NCBI RefSeq assembly: GCF_001625305.1
Contig: NW_017804675.1
Location: 385,543 to 449,542 of the forward strand
Direction of reading: 5' to 3'
From: Branchiostoma belcheri
Taxonomy: Eukaryota > Chordata > Leptocardii > Amphioxiformes > Branchiostomatidae
DNA length: 64,000 nucleotides
In this document: one piece after another, positions 46,618 to 57,307 of the stretch
Layout of the letters: the number at the start of each line of letters is the position of its first letter
How positions within the stretch are numbered: the stretch's first letter is position 1
Position numbers and translations under genes: made by a program
The notes under the pieces: generated by a model
Database searches by the model: none
What the model saw: only the letters and a program-made list of their open reading frames with translations
What the model was told of the DNA's origin: nothing

Positions 46618-49600
46618 TCACTCCAAAGGAAACATGTCCTTGACAACAGTTTCGTCCACCCCGCCTTTCCCTGCCAGCCCGTACAGCTGTTCCCGTAGTG
46701 ACGTCATGGTGACGTAGTGCATGACCGTGGTGGCAGAGTTCTTGTACATCGGCCTGGTGCCCTTGGACATGACCGTCAGCCGGCCCCTGCGGTCGAACCC
46801 GGGAATCCCAGAGCGCCAGAACATCACCTGTGCAGAAATGAAAAGTTTATTTGTCATTGTATACTTTAAATTTATGTTTGGTGGTGAGGCTAAAATTAGC
46901 GAAAGCTAGAGTACCTCACCACCATGTCTTGTAATGTACAAGTGAATTGTAAATGTAAAAAAAAAGTTTATTCATCAAAACACAAAACCTACAGGTCAGA
47001 CGGATATGCACACATCTCAACGTTCTATGACCAAGAGGTCCCGGGTTCGAGTCCTGACATGCCACCGATCTTGTGCTCTTGGGAAAGGCACTTTACACGA
47101 CTTTCCCCCACTAAAGTGAAAATGAGTATTGTCTGTCCTGTATTTATTTCTATGTGTGGAACAGCAACAGCTGCCTGTGTCCCACGTGTATCGCACTATT
47201 GCAATTTCAATAAATCAAATGCTTAAAATCAAATCTTGCGTGACCTGTTCGCCGGTCCGTACGGCGGCAGGGTTGTCGTCGTCCTTGGTGACTTTTCCCG
47301 CGGATGACGTCACTTCCGCCTCGCCCGGTGCATCCTGGGGCGGCAGCAGGCTCCCCAGTCCCGGCAGGTGCTTTTGGAGGAGGTCACTTTGGTCCTCCGC
47401 AACCTGAATTGTGTGGACATAATGAGAATATTGACCAAAAGGGTTAAACGTTCTATCCAACACAAGTAAATTGGAACTTACCCCAAATTTTCGGCCGACT
47501 CCGTCAGCCTTGTTCACGGGAATGGACCCTTATAATGAGAATTAACTATTAAAAATGGAATTTTCGATTTCGGTCTTCTTCAGCTTTCTAACCCGAGTGC
47601 TGTAGACACGTGACTTTTACCCACGTGTGACGTCAGCAGTGGGTCAAAGTTCGTGGCAAGTCGGTACCGCCCCCCGTCCCGGTTGAGCGAAGGTGAATCA
47701 GTTTTGTTGAGTTGGAGAACACTTGAATTCTCATTATGTATTATACCAACTGAGATGAACTTTCATGCATGAATGTGGACATCTTTTGGATGAGGTCACT
47801 TTGGTCCTCCGCAACCTGAGAGTGGACATCTTTGTGTTAACACGCGATGAGGTGAAAAATAATATTTGCAAGCAAATACAGAAGCCTGCGCGAACCCCTG
47901 ATTTTTCACGGTTTTCATTGGATGTTTGTTCAACATTACATCAGAATATTGCCTGTTGCAGACGATATTTTTGGACATAACATTTGGAAACTACAGACGG
48001 GATGTTACCTTATATGTGCGAATATGGCATTATATGAGACGTTCTGCCGAAGTGCTATGCACTATACATTACGGGTTTTGATCAGGTTCTACCAACATGC
48101 TGATTCACATGGTGCATCCTAAGAATCTTTACACTGTATATCACTATACACTGTATATCCAGATCGAGATCCTTTTAAATGGACTTTGCTTTCAGCACCA
48201 AGGGCAGGACCATGGTTTTGGATAGGCCATGCATATCCAGAACCGTGGCTGGGACAATCTACATTCATGGATACGCCAAGACTACCCAAAATCTTGCCTG
48301 ATCCCCTAACCCTAACCCGTTCATAGAACTAGATAAGCATGATTCTAGATCTGCCATGACAGTTTAAAGCACCACCTTAGATTTCGACTTCACGTCCAGG
48401 ACCTTGCTGTTTGACTTTGACCCTGTTCACAGTGAAAAAATGGATCTGGATTGACTGCCGATCCCGATCAGAAATTCATTAATCCCGATCGACCCGCGCG
48501 TTCACACTGCTTTTTGCTGATCCGGATTGCCAGGGCATCACGCTCAGAAATGGATTGAGGTGTCACGAGCCCGCCATCTTGAACATGCCATAGCCGCTGT
48601 AACTCCGCCGTAAATTTTGCAAGAAAAGAACTCAGAAAGTTTGTACAGCCTGGAATATTAGCGGAAATAAAGAGAACACCTCTTTGAACATGTTTGGGTG
48701 GTCAGAGTTTAGCTCCCGTTGCGTGAAGGCCGATATTTTTCGGGCTGTAACACTCGATTCCACTGGCTCGCCATTCCACTTGAGTGTAACGTTGGGGCAG
48801 GGAGGTTGGGGTAAACATCTTTCTGCATATTTTCTATTCATAATTTTGATTGGCAATGTATCCATAGCATTACACAACGTCCTTGTCACTGCATATTATA
48901 AGACCCGATCGGTAGTGGTAGTATTTGTGGTCAGTCTTACACTAGCGAACCCCGAACCCAATCCACTTTGCGTTCACACTCGCGTTTACGCCCGATCCCG
49001 ATCCGCCGCAAGTGTCTTGAACTACCTCCCCGAGGTGGTTTACTTTTGGATCGGGATCGAAGAAAATCAATCCCGATTGGAGCGTTCACACTGCGAAAAC
49101 CGATCCGGATTGACTTCATTTGCATAATTTTGATCCCGATCGGCGGCCGATCCGGATCGACAAGTTTCACTGTGAACGGGGTGTTAGAGACAATAAATCC
49201 ATCGCCCATAGTCTGCAAAAAACGTACCTGCAGCTCCAGAATACATAAGTCCGTGTCAGGATCTTCGTGTACCGGTTCTGCCTTGAACTGGAAACGGCTG
49301 TACGACATCGGCTGCAACTTGCTACATAACCCTACACCACCCAGTGTCTGGTACAGCACCAGTTACCATGGTGACAGTTTAACGTACCTGTAGTTCCAGA
49401 ATACAGAAGTCCGTGTCAGGATCTTCGTGTACCGGCTCAGCCTTGAACAGGAAACGGCTGTACGACATCGGCTGTAGCTCGTCTGTGTAATGGTGGAACT
49501 CCACATGTGCCTGTTCCAGTGGGGGAGGGTCGGTTTCGCTAGGATCCTTCCTCTGCACCTAGGGAAATATTTTATGAAAGTCCAAAAGGAAACAAAAGTT

Positions 49601-52600
49601 AGACAAGTTAAGACAAGGTGCATTAGGCAAGTAGCTCCTGTTGTTTCAGAACAGAAGATTAAGTGTTGTCTGTTCTCGGGGCTGGGAGCGCCAAGGGTTC
49701 AAGTGCCGGAGAGATCTACCCATAGCCCCCCCCCCCCTGTTGAGGGTGGGGTTGTACATTCTTTCATATATTTTCTCTCTCTAACTCTTGGCTCTCTTTG
49801 CATATCTGTAACTGTTTTTGGGTTTTTTTTTGCTACCATTGTAATTTAACATACATAAACATGAATAATGAGTTCCCACACCAGGAAGAAGCTTTAGAAG
49901 AAATCCCCGATGCCCCAGATATTACAGATAAAGGCCCACCAATAAGTAGGGAAGAAATCAAAGGCGCAATAAAGAAGATGAAATTCAGAAAAGCCCCAGG
50001 AGCAGATGAAATCACTGCAGAAGTGCTAGCTACGGGGGGTGAAGGTATGATTGACATGCTACATCTGATCTTCACTAAAGTATGGAATGAAGAGATACCA
50101 CCTAGAGAATGGTCAAAAATGTTGGTTGTCCCCGTTTACAAGAAAGGAAGCAAGTTTGACCCCGGTAATTATCGGGCCATTGCACTACTGTCCATCCCCG
50201 GGAAAGTTTTCCTTAGGATCCTACTAGACAGGATGAGGGAAAGAACAGAAGCTCACTTCAAGGAATCCCAGTTTGGCTTTAGAAGCGGGCGGGGTACAGT
50301 TGATGCTGTTTTTGTGGTTAGACAAATTTTGGAAAAAGCGAGGGAAAGAATAGTAAACCTTCATTTCCATTTCATTGACTTCAAAGCTGCCTTTGATACT
50401 GTCTGGAGGAAGGCTCTGTGGAAAATGATGAGAGCCATTGGGGTAGAGGGGAAAATTGTAAACATCATAGAAGAAATGTATAAGAACACTCAGTGTGCTG
50501 TCATTATCAACAGGCAAATTACCAGTTGGTTCCAGGTGGGAGTGGGAGTCAGGCAGGGTTGCTTATTGTCACCTGTCCTTTTCAACATATTTCTTGAGTT
50601 TGTGATGGATGAGCTGAAAAGTCTTGATCCCACTTTTCAGCTACATGACAACCTCTCTACTGAGGAGAGATATGCTGATGACACCACTCTTATAGCAGCT
50701 ATATTTAGAAAACTTCAAATCTCTACAACAGAACTTGAGTCTGCATGTAAAAAATGGGGGTTAAAGGTCAATGCGGCAAAATGTAAAGTTATCACTAGTG
50801 AGGAAGCAGATAACATCATGATAGATGACACAGCAGTTGAGAAGGTCCCTGAATTTGTCTTTCTTGGAAGTGTTGTCCCTGGCACGACTAGCGACATTAA
50901 GAGGAGGATAGCGCTTGCTGCCTCTGCATTTGGTAGGCTCAGAAAAACAGTATGGAACCGAAGGGATATTAGCAAAAACCTCAAAGTACGGCTGTTCCAA
51001 GCACTTATCCTGCCAATTGCTACATATGCATGTGAAACATGGACCCTGAAAAAATCGGACGAACTTCTACTGCTATCCTTTGAAATGAGATGCTTAAGAG
51101 TGATACTCTGCATCACCCTGAGGGACTGCATCCCAAATGCAGAAATCCGGTCAAGACTTGGGGCGGAACAAACCATCACTGACAGGATACGCACTAGAAG
51201 GCTCAGATGGTTTGGGCATGTGATGCGAAGACCGACAAACACCCTAGTTTATAAGGCATACCACCAGGACTTCCAAAACCCTAGACCCCGGGGAAGACCA
51301 CCCAAGAGGTGGAAAGATCAGATACAGAGTGACACAGGGATTACTCTTAAGTGTAGCTGAGGCTATCGCTCTTGACAGAACTGGTTGGAGGAACCTGACG
51401 GAGGGGAGCAAGGGGCCAGTACCTGGCCTGGGCACTTAGGCAGGTAGGCAAACATGTACATGTACAAAAATACTGTTCCGGATCAGGGTATATATGTCTG
51501 ACCTACCATTTCGCGAATGGCTTCCACCATGTGGTGACACGTCAGTAGATACCTGCTCCCCAGTCTGAAGCCACCTCCAATAGCTGGGGAGAGAAAAAGA
51601 ACTTTAAAGTAGGTCCAATATTAAGAAATGACTGCCTTTATTCGTTTACATGTATTTAGCAAGAAATGGTATAATTATTGATATGAAGTTTATTCTAATT
51701 TCTTGCCCAAAGCAACTTGAAGCGCTGTACTTTATGAATATTGAAATTATTTAAGAAAAGATACCTATATCCTGGAAGCCCACCACGCCTACAGAGTTGA
51801 AGTGCTGCACTAAAGAGTACTGCATCCCTCATTTAACTCCGTCTCCGTCCTTACAGATCAGTGAGTACTGCTAACAGTGATACCCATCCCACAGTACATC
51901 TATTATAACATCTGGGCTATCTAGTGAGTACATCCCAAAAGCATGATACCTGCGTCCTGGAAGCCCACCACACCGACAGAGTTGAAGTGCTGCACCAGTG
52001 AGTACTGCATCTCGCCCGGCACTCCGTCCTTACAGATCGGGTCCGCCTCACAAGCCTCGCTCACGGCCTTCTCCATGTTAATCAGCTCAAACGCGTCACC
52101 GGTCACGTCAATCTGGGGGGTTAAAGGTCAAAGTTCACGTCTATCTGCAGGGTTAAAGTTCACGTCTATCTGCAGGGTTAAAGGTCAAATTTCACGTCTA
52201 TTACCAGGATTTAAAATTCGAAGTTCACATCTAGCTGCAGGGTTAAAGGTCAAGGCCGACTCTATCTACAGAGTTTAAGTTCGAGGTTCTGCGGTGTTGA
52301 CATTCTTTCTGTACCTTTCCGTCTATTACAGTTATGTTTGTTAGCAACATTTCTTGCTTGGCCTCTAACACCATTGGCGCGTTACCTTTCCTCCTGCGAT
52401 GTTGGTTCTCTTGTCGAAGTCTGTCCGCAGCAGCTCGTCCTGAAGATCCGCTAAAATCTTATCAACCTCGAACCCATCAACGTCTTCTCGCACCTGGAGA
52501 GGACGAGTACACACATAGGCACAGTGATGTCTCTCTACAGGACAGTGCGAATGCGTACAAAATGCCATGTATTTCATCACTTCTTTGAATTATATCGATT

Positions 52601-55600
52601 TCCTGTTCTGTGTCCTTTGAACTGACTGAAGAACTGGTTGATGAAGACTACGAACACGGCTATAACGGTTAGTTAGATAGTCCCCTAGTATCACAGTCGC
52701 AGTAATGTAGGTTTGCCCCAGACACGGCTCTGGATACGTGTGGACGATCCAAAACCATGCTGACAACTGTTCTGGATAAAGCTATCCAGGATAAAGCATG
52801 GTTCTGTATAAAGCACGGTTCTGGATAAAGCGTGGTTCTGGATAAAGCACGGTTCTGGATAGAGCATCATTCTGGATTAAGCACGGCTCTGGATAAAGCA
52901 TGGTTCTGGATAAAGCACTGTTCTGGATAAAGCATGGTTCTGGATAAAGCACGGTTCTGGATAAAGTACGATTTTGGATAGGGCATGGTTCTGGATAAAC
53001 TGAGTGCGGTTCTAGATTGTTTGTTTGTTTGTTTGTTTGTTTATTAGATCTCCATTAGATTTACATGAAATCTATTCTTCCTGGAGTCACAAAATGATTT
53101 TGTGACTCATTTTGTAGATCAATTATGATTTACGATTAAGTAGGGTTCCGCATAAAGCACGGTTTTGGATAAAGCACACTTCTGGATAAAACACAGTTCT
53201 GGATAAAGCATGGTTAGGGATACGGTGTGGTTCTGGATAATGCACGGTTCTGGATAGAATGAGTACGTACCTCCTGTAGAGCACGCCGCATGTCCCAGTA
53301 CTGCTTGCCGCTGTCTCCGCCCTCCCCAGCCCCGCCGGCTTTGCTACCCTCGCCCGTGTACTCCCCCAGGTCCCTCCCGATCAGGAACGGCGCCAGGCAC
53401 CGCGACAGGACCCTGCCGGAAGGTACATGATGAAGGTTACACAATCCAAGTAAAACGTTACATAAGTCATAAGACATAAAATAAGACAAGCTACTGGATG
53501 TATCCTTTGAACTGGGTAAATATTCTGAATTGAACTTCTTCAGGAACGCTTGGGAACGATTGCACGTGTGCCATCAGGTTTGAAGCCGGTGTGGAGACGG
53601 GGGTCGTTACAATCTACCAAAGGCAACGACTGGGATTGAGAGTGCAATCTTTTGAGTTACAAAATAGTTAAAATCCTCCAAAATGTACATAGATTTACTA
53701 AAGACCTCCCGCTGCTTTCTAACACCGTAAGCAAAGCAATACCAATTCAGTGCCAAAAGCCCACATCAGTAGAAATGAGTTCCCCACCTCCCCTCGGGAT
53801 CCCTGGCTGTCTCCGCCTCCTCGGAAGTAACCTGTTCCTCCCCAGCCAGCGCCAGTCGCACCGTGCTGCCGTGTAGTTCCGCGCCGGGGGACAGCAGCTG
53901 GTTACCCGAGTCGGGATCATCCGCTTTGGTCGCAACGAACCTAACATCAACAAAGGTCTTATGTTTAAACCCGTAAGTAATTTCATCAGGTTGGTAAACG
54001 AATGAATAGCAAAGTTCTTTGATCACAACCATTTATTTTTTTACAAGCCGACGTTTCGATGACCGTCTGTCATCTTCATCTGGGCAATTCTGACTGGTTG
54101 ACTGTGCATTGACGCTAGATGTTACTTGGTTGATAGTGCACTAAAGGCGTTACGTGGTTCACAGTGCAATTAAGTTTTACTGTTAACAATGCATTTCCGA
54201 ACGTAGTGCAATTGTGACATACATAGGCATTGCTAAGCATTATTATGTTAAGTTAAAACTTTTGATCCAACACAAAGAAGTTCCCTCATCTAGGGCTTTC
54301 GACCAGTCACTCTGGTCTTCCTCGGTAGAATGACCCAGTGAGACTTCAAAGAAGCCTCGTGACAAGCCTCATCGCTGGGTAACCAACAACGTGAATCGGT
54401 GTGTAATGTGTCGAGTGTCATACGTACATTAATTGAAAGGCCTAAGTCTTACCTACCAGAACAACACAATTCAGACTCAGTATGTGAATTGAATTGAATA
54501 AGTACGAGTATGGGCGAATCGGTGTGTAATATGTCTAGTATCGTACCTGTTTTTTTTTTATTCCAACATATCATGACAAGACATGGTGACGGCACACTCA
54601 AGTCATTTTAACTTATTTTATGCCGCCACTAACGCAGAGAATAAATAAGACAAACAGGACAATACTCATTTTCACTTGAGTTAAGTGAGGAAAGTTGTGT
54701 TAAAAGCCTTTCCCAAGGGCATATGCTCAGCACAGGACTCGAACTCGGGACCTCTTGGTTCCCAGTCGAGCACTCTGCCGCTACGCCACACGACCCCACG
54801 AATTATTGTCCTACCTGTTAACCCCCGCGCCGTTGAAGCGAGCGTCCCTGTACAGCGCGCGAAGAAGCGTCTCCCCCGGTAACACGTCCACCATCAGCGG
54901 CACTGCCTCCACATCCGCCTTCTCCTGAAAACCGCACATAATCATCCGTAAATATTTTCATCAGGTTGGTAAGACATTGAGTAAAGAGACTCTTTTTACA
55001 CAACCAAGTCTTTTATTCAGCTGACGTTCCGGTGATCGTCTGTCACCTTCCTCAGGGCAATTCTGACTGGTTCACATTGCACTGCAGCTAGTGAACCAGT
55101 CAGAATTGCCCTGAGGAAGGTGACAGACGGTCACCGAAACGTCGGCTGAATAAAAGGTTGTGTAAAAGCTAGCCGACGAGTAACCGAAAGGTTGGCCAGG
55201 TAAATTTCCTACAGTTTGTACCACAATGCCCTTATTTGTCTATGGCCTGACGAATACAACTTCAACAAAACTGGCAATGAAAACATACATTGCCATGGCG
55301 ACGGTGGTTGCTTTTAGGGTTATTGTTTGCATGGCACTGCCATCATTTCATGATTTTGAGCAAGACAGATACAGTGCACTCCTCCCCCGAGTGTATAGTG
55401 AACGAGCCCCGGGGTCACAGAAAGTAGGGCCATTTGTGCATGGCAGACAGGTCTTCTAGGTCTTCCCAAGGGTTTCCAGGAATGTGGGCATAGATGTGGG
55501 TCAGAGAAATGCCTGTGGATATTCCTGTGGACAAAATGCCTTTACAATTCCTAGAATTCTTGCGAATTGCACACAATACTGTACCTTTAGGCTCCTCCCT

Positions 55601-56660
55601 GAGACGTCGCCAAAATACAATGTAGAAAACGGTGTACCTCTTTTTTCAGCGCGTACGCCGCCGTCATACAGTCCTTGTGTGGGTCCGTCACGTACACCGC
55701 GCAGCGCTGTTTGCAGACCAGCTCCTGTTCCGTGTGCGCGCTCACCATCTGCGCAGCTGCGTGTTTACCGTCGTCGCCATAGAGACAGATTCTAGAAAAA
55801 AAAATGATGCAAACTCCGCTGTATGTTATGAAAAATGTTAAACTTTTCTCATGAATTTGACTCATCGGAATTTTCGACTGAATCACTCAGTCTTCCTCAG
55901 CTATCTGACCCAAATGCTGTGGACACGTGATTTTTTTCACGTGTGACGTCAGCAAAGGGTCAAAGGTTGTCTGAAGTCGATATCGCCCCCCGTCCCGGTT
56001 GAGCGATGGTTGAAGTGCCCTGATGTATATGGCCTCCACTGAATGTTGTATAGGATTTCATCATCGCCATCCGTAGAAATTAGTGCTTAGAACTGAAGTG
56101 TGCCATCATGCATTGTTTTACAGGCTTTTAAAAACTTGTTCGGTTTTACCGTACAATACATGGGCGCCGCCATGATGATCTGTGACGTCATGAGTCGGCC
56201 ATCTTGTTATATTATCTGAATATTAAAACTAGTAACGTTACCATGTATGTTGTAGAATATAGTACAAAGTTAGACGTAGTCCCACATACCAGATACCATT
56301 GTATTTTCTTTCTTCATACATGTTGTTTGTAACTGCAATTAGCCCTCGGGCATGTATTTGCAGTAAACTTTTCATTAACCCGTTCTAGAAAGGCAAGAGG
56401 AAGTGACAACAACTGGTCTTACCTGAACACGCCTCCATCCAGACTCCGGGCTGGCACGCCCACGTTCGGTTCACCTTCGAACTTTGACCCCTTCTCCGGG
56501 ACCAGGTAAGCCCTCCCCAGCTTCCCGGAGAGATCGGTCACGTGACCCAGGCTGTCCAATAGCGCGTGGATGGTGGGTTTCGGGCCTGCGCAATGGATAT
56601 CAAACCTCTCGGTTTTCCCGCCGCCTCCTCCGCTCCAGATCACCGAAAAGGAAACTCCAA
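46618..56660 (-). CDS. FAM111-like trypsin-fold protease, 11 exons (first exon not found)
   Basis: Exons 5' to 3': 56660-56423, 55791-55638, 54924-54815, 53940-53788, 53412-53271, 52493-52386, 52112-51950, 51583-51507, 49558-49388, 47403-47245, 46827-46618; all phases agree, 560 residues visible. The C-terminal third looks like a chymotrypsin-fold protease: SVGVVGFQDAAIGGGFRLG then LLTCHHMVEAI (catalytic His), DPDTDFCILEL (catalytic Asp) and FWRSGIPGFDRRGRL (catalytic Ser region, normally GxSGxPxF). The N-terminal part holds two similar segments (KPTIHALLDSLG... and GETLLRALYRDA...) that could be ubiquitin-like repeats as in FAM111. FAM111 proteases act at replication forks and on DNA-protein crosslinks in vertebrates; that role here is inference. 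The exon before 56660 must end in phase 1 and was not recognised. The donor after 47245 (GTCACG) is weak. The gene is tail-to-tail with ELYS. Confidence 0.7.
46985..47225 (+). mobile_element. tRNA-derived SINE
   Basis: A B-box-like GGGTTCGAGTCCTG is preceded by CAAGAGGTCCC and followed by CTTGGGAAAGGCACTTTACA and CGACTTTCCCCCACT. The element shares this whole order with the minus-strand copy at 54545-54800. Lies in the protease intron. Confidence 0.7.
47560..47700. repeat. dispersed repeat, pair with 55870-56015
   Basis: CACGTGTGACGTCAGCA and CGCCCCCCGTCCCGGTTGAG occur in the same order at 47620-47690 and 55938-56010, both in protease introns. Confidence 0.7.
47790..47820 (-). repeat. partial copy of a protease exon start plus acceptor
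   Basis: GAGGTCACTTTGGTCCTCCG and CAACCTGA duplicate the 5' edge (minus strand) of the exon 47245-47403. Confidence 0.75.
48420..49182. mobile_element. MITE-like element with inverted termini and GATCCCGATC subterminal repeats
   Basis: Left end ACCCTGTTCACAGTGAAA and right end TTTCACTGTGAACGGGGT are inverted repeats with one mismatch. Near both ends the motifs GATCCCGATC and GATCCGGAT recur, typical of transposase-binding subterminal repeats. No coding capacity; target duplication not clear. It lies in the protease intron next to a partial copy of the exon at 49388. Confidence 0.75.
49225..49330 (-). repeat. partial copy of a protease exon end plus donor
   Basis: CGTACCTGCAGCTCCAGAAT ... 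GGCTGTACGACATCGGCTG copies the 3' half (minus strand) of the exon 49388-49558, including the GTACG donor. Confidence 0.85.
49690..51440 (+). mobile_element. RTE-like non-LTR retrotransposon fragment with long RT frame, frameshifted near 3' end
   Basis: The frame 49861-51360 encodes reverse transcriptase motifs: KAPGADEITAEVL, NYRAIALLSIPGKVF, FIDFKAAFDTVWRKALW, GVRQGCLLSPVLFNIFLE, EERYADDTTLIA, and the RLRWFGHVMRRP and PRGRPPKRWKDQ motifs near the C-terminus. A one-base frameshift at about 51345 puts the usual C-terminal EA..LDRTGWRNL segment in the next frame. No endonuclease is seen, so it is 5'-truncated. It lies antisense within a protease-gene intron (49559-51506). Clade assignment (RTE versus related) is uncertain. 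Confidence 0.85.
51760..51865 (-). repeat. partial copy of a protease exon end plus donor
   Basis: Plus-strand CCTGGAAGCCCACCAC ... GAGTTGAAGTGCTGCAC ... GTCCTTACAGATC repeats the 3' part of the exon 51950-52112. The copy has in-frame damage (TAA in place of a sense codon). Confidence 0.85.
52690..53265. repeat. minisatellite GGTTCTGGATAAAGCAC
   Basis: About 20 units of 18-19 bases, interrupted at 53015-53045 by a (GTTT)n run and a short hairpin with GTCACAAAATGATTTTGTGAC-like symmetry. The same phrase occurs as single units near 9960-10140, 29020-29190 and 48195-48260. Confidence 0.9.
54545..54800 (-). mobile_element. tRNA-derived SINE, same family as 46985
   Basis: On the minus strand: GTGGCGTAGCGGCAGAGTG (A-box-like), CAAGAGGTCCCGAGTTCGAG (B box), CCTTGGGAAAGGC, AACTTTCCTCACTT, GTGAAAATGAGTATTGTCC, ending in an A-rich tail (T run at 54549-54560 on the plus strand). 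Confidence 0.75.
54988..55167. repeat. long fold-back element, arms about 75-80 bp
   Basis: The left arm (from TTTTTACACAACC through TTTTATTCAGC and CAGGGCAATTCTGACTGG) is almost fully complementary to the right arm, with an approximately 20-base loop. One related arm occurs alone at about 54030-54100. Lies in the protease intron between 54924 and 55638. Confidence 0.8.
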
Positions 56661-57307
56661 CTGTGTCATGGGAACAACATAGAGGAAAGTTGCCTTAAAA
56701 ACTAGAAAAATAACATTTGAAAAGCAAATGCAGAATTTTTACCTTCACATGGTCTAGCCTGCTACTGCTCTGTTTATTTTTACTCAACAACATTCACATA
56801 AATATATATATATTGAGCAGCCGCTCCAACTGCCACTTGCTACATAATGTCTCTTACACCACAAGGTGTCTGCTACAGCACCAGTTACCATGGCGACAGA
56901 CGTCCGGTCAAGGTAACCGAACTTATTTAGAAGGAAGAAAAAGAAGAAACAGAGCAATTTCTACTATTTTATCGGCAACCAAAGAGTGGGGGGGGGGCAT
57001 CTCTGGTACATGTCTATATGACAATATCGGTGTATGTCTGTAAAAGTGATGACATTTAGAGTTCTCCCGCAAGTTTGAATAGATTTGTTTGCTGTTTCTG
57101 CTGCCAGATCAGATAAGTTCTTTTTCCCCGAAAATGAGTCTGGCTCTTGCAGAAAACAAATGCCATAGGCAAGACGTCAAACCACGTCACCCCTCCAAAT
57201 AAGGGCAAAAATATCCTTCCTCTCAGACTAATCTTGACATCCTTGTGTATATGCATGCGCCTTGACGTTAGTTGTTGCACTGCGTACCTGCTGTCTGCAC
57301 AGTCGAA

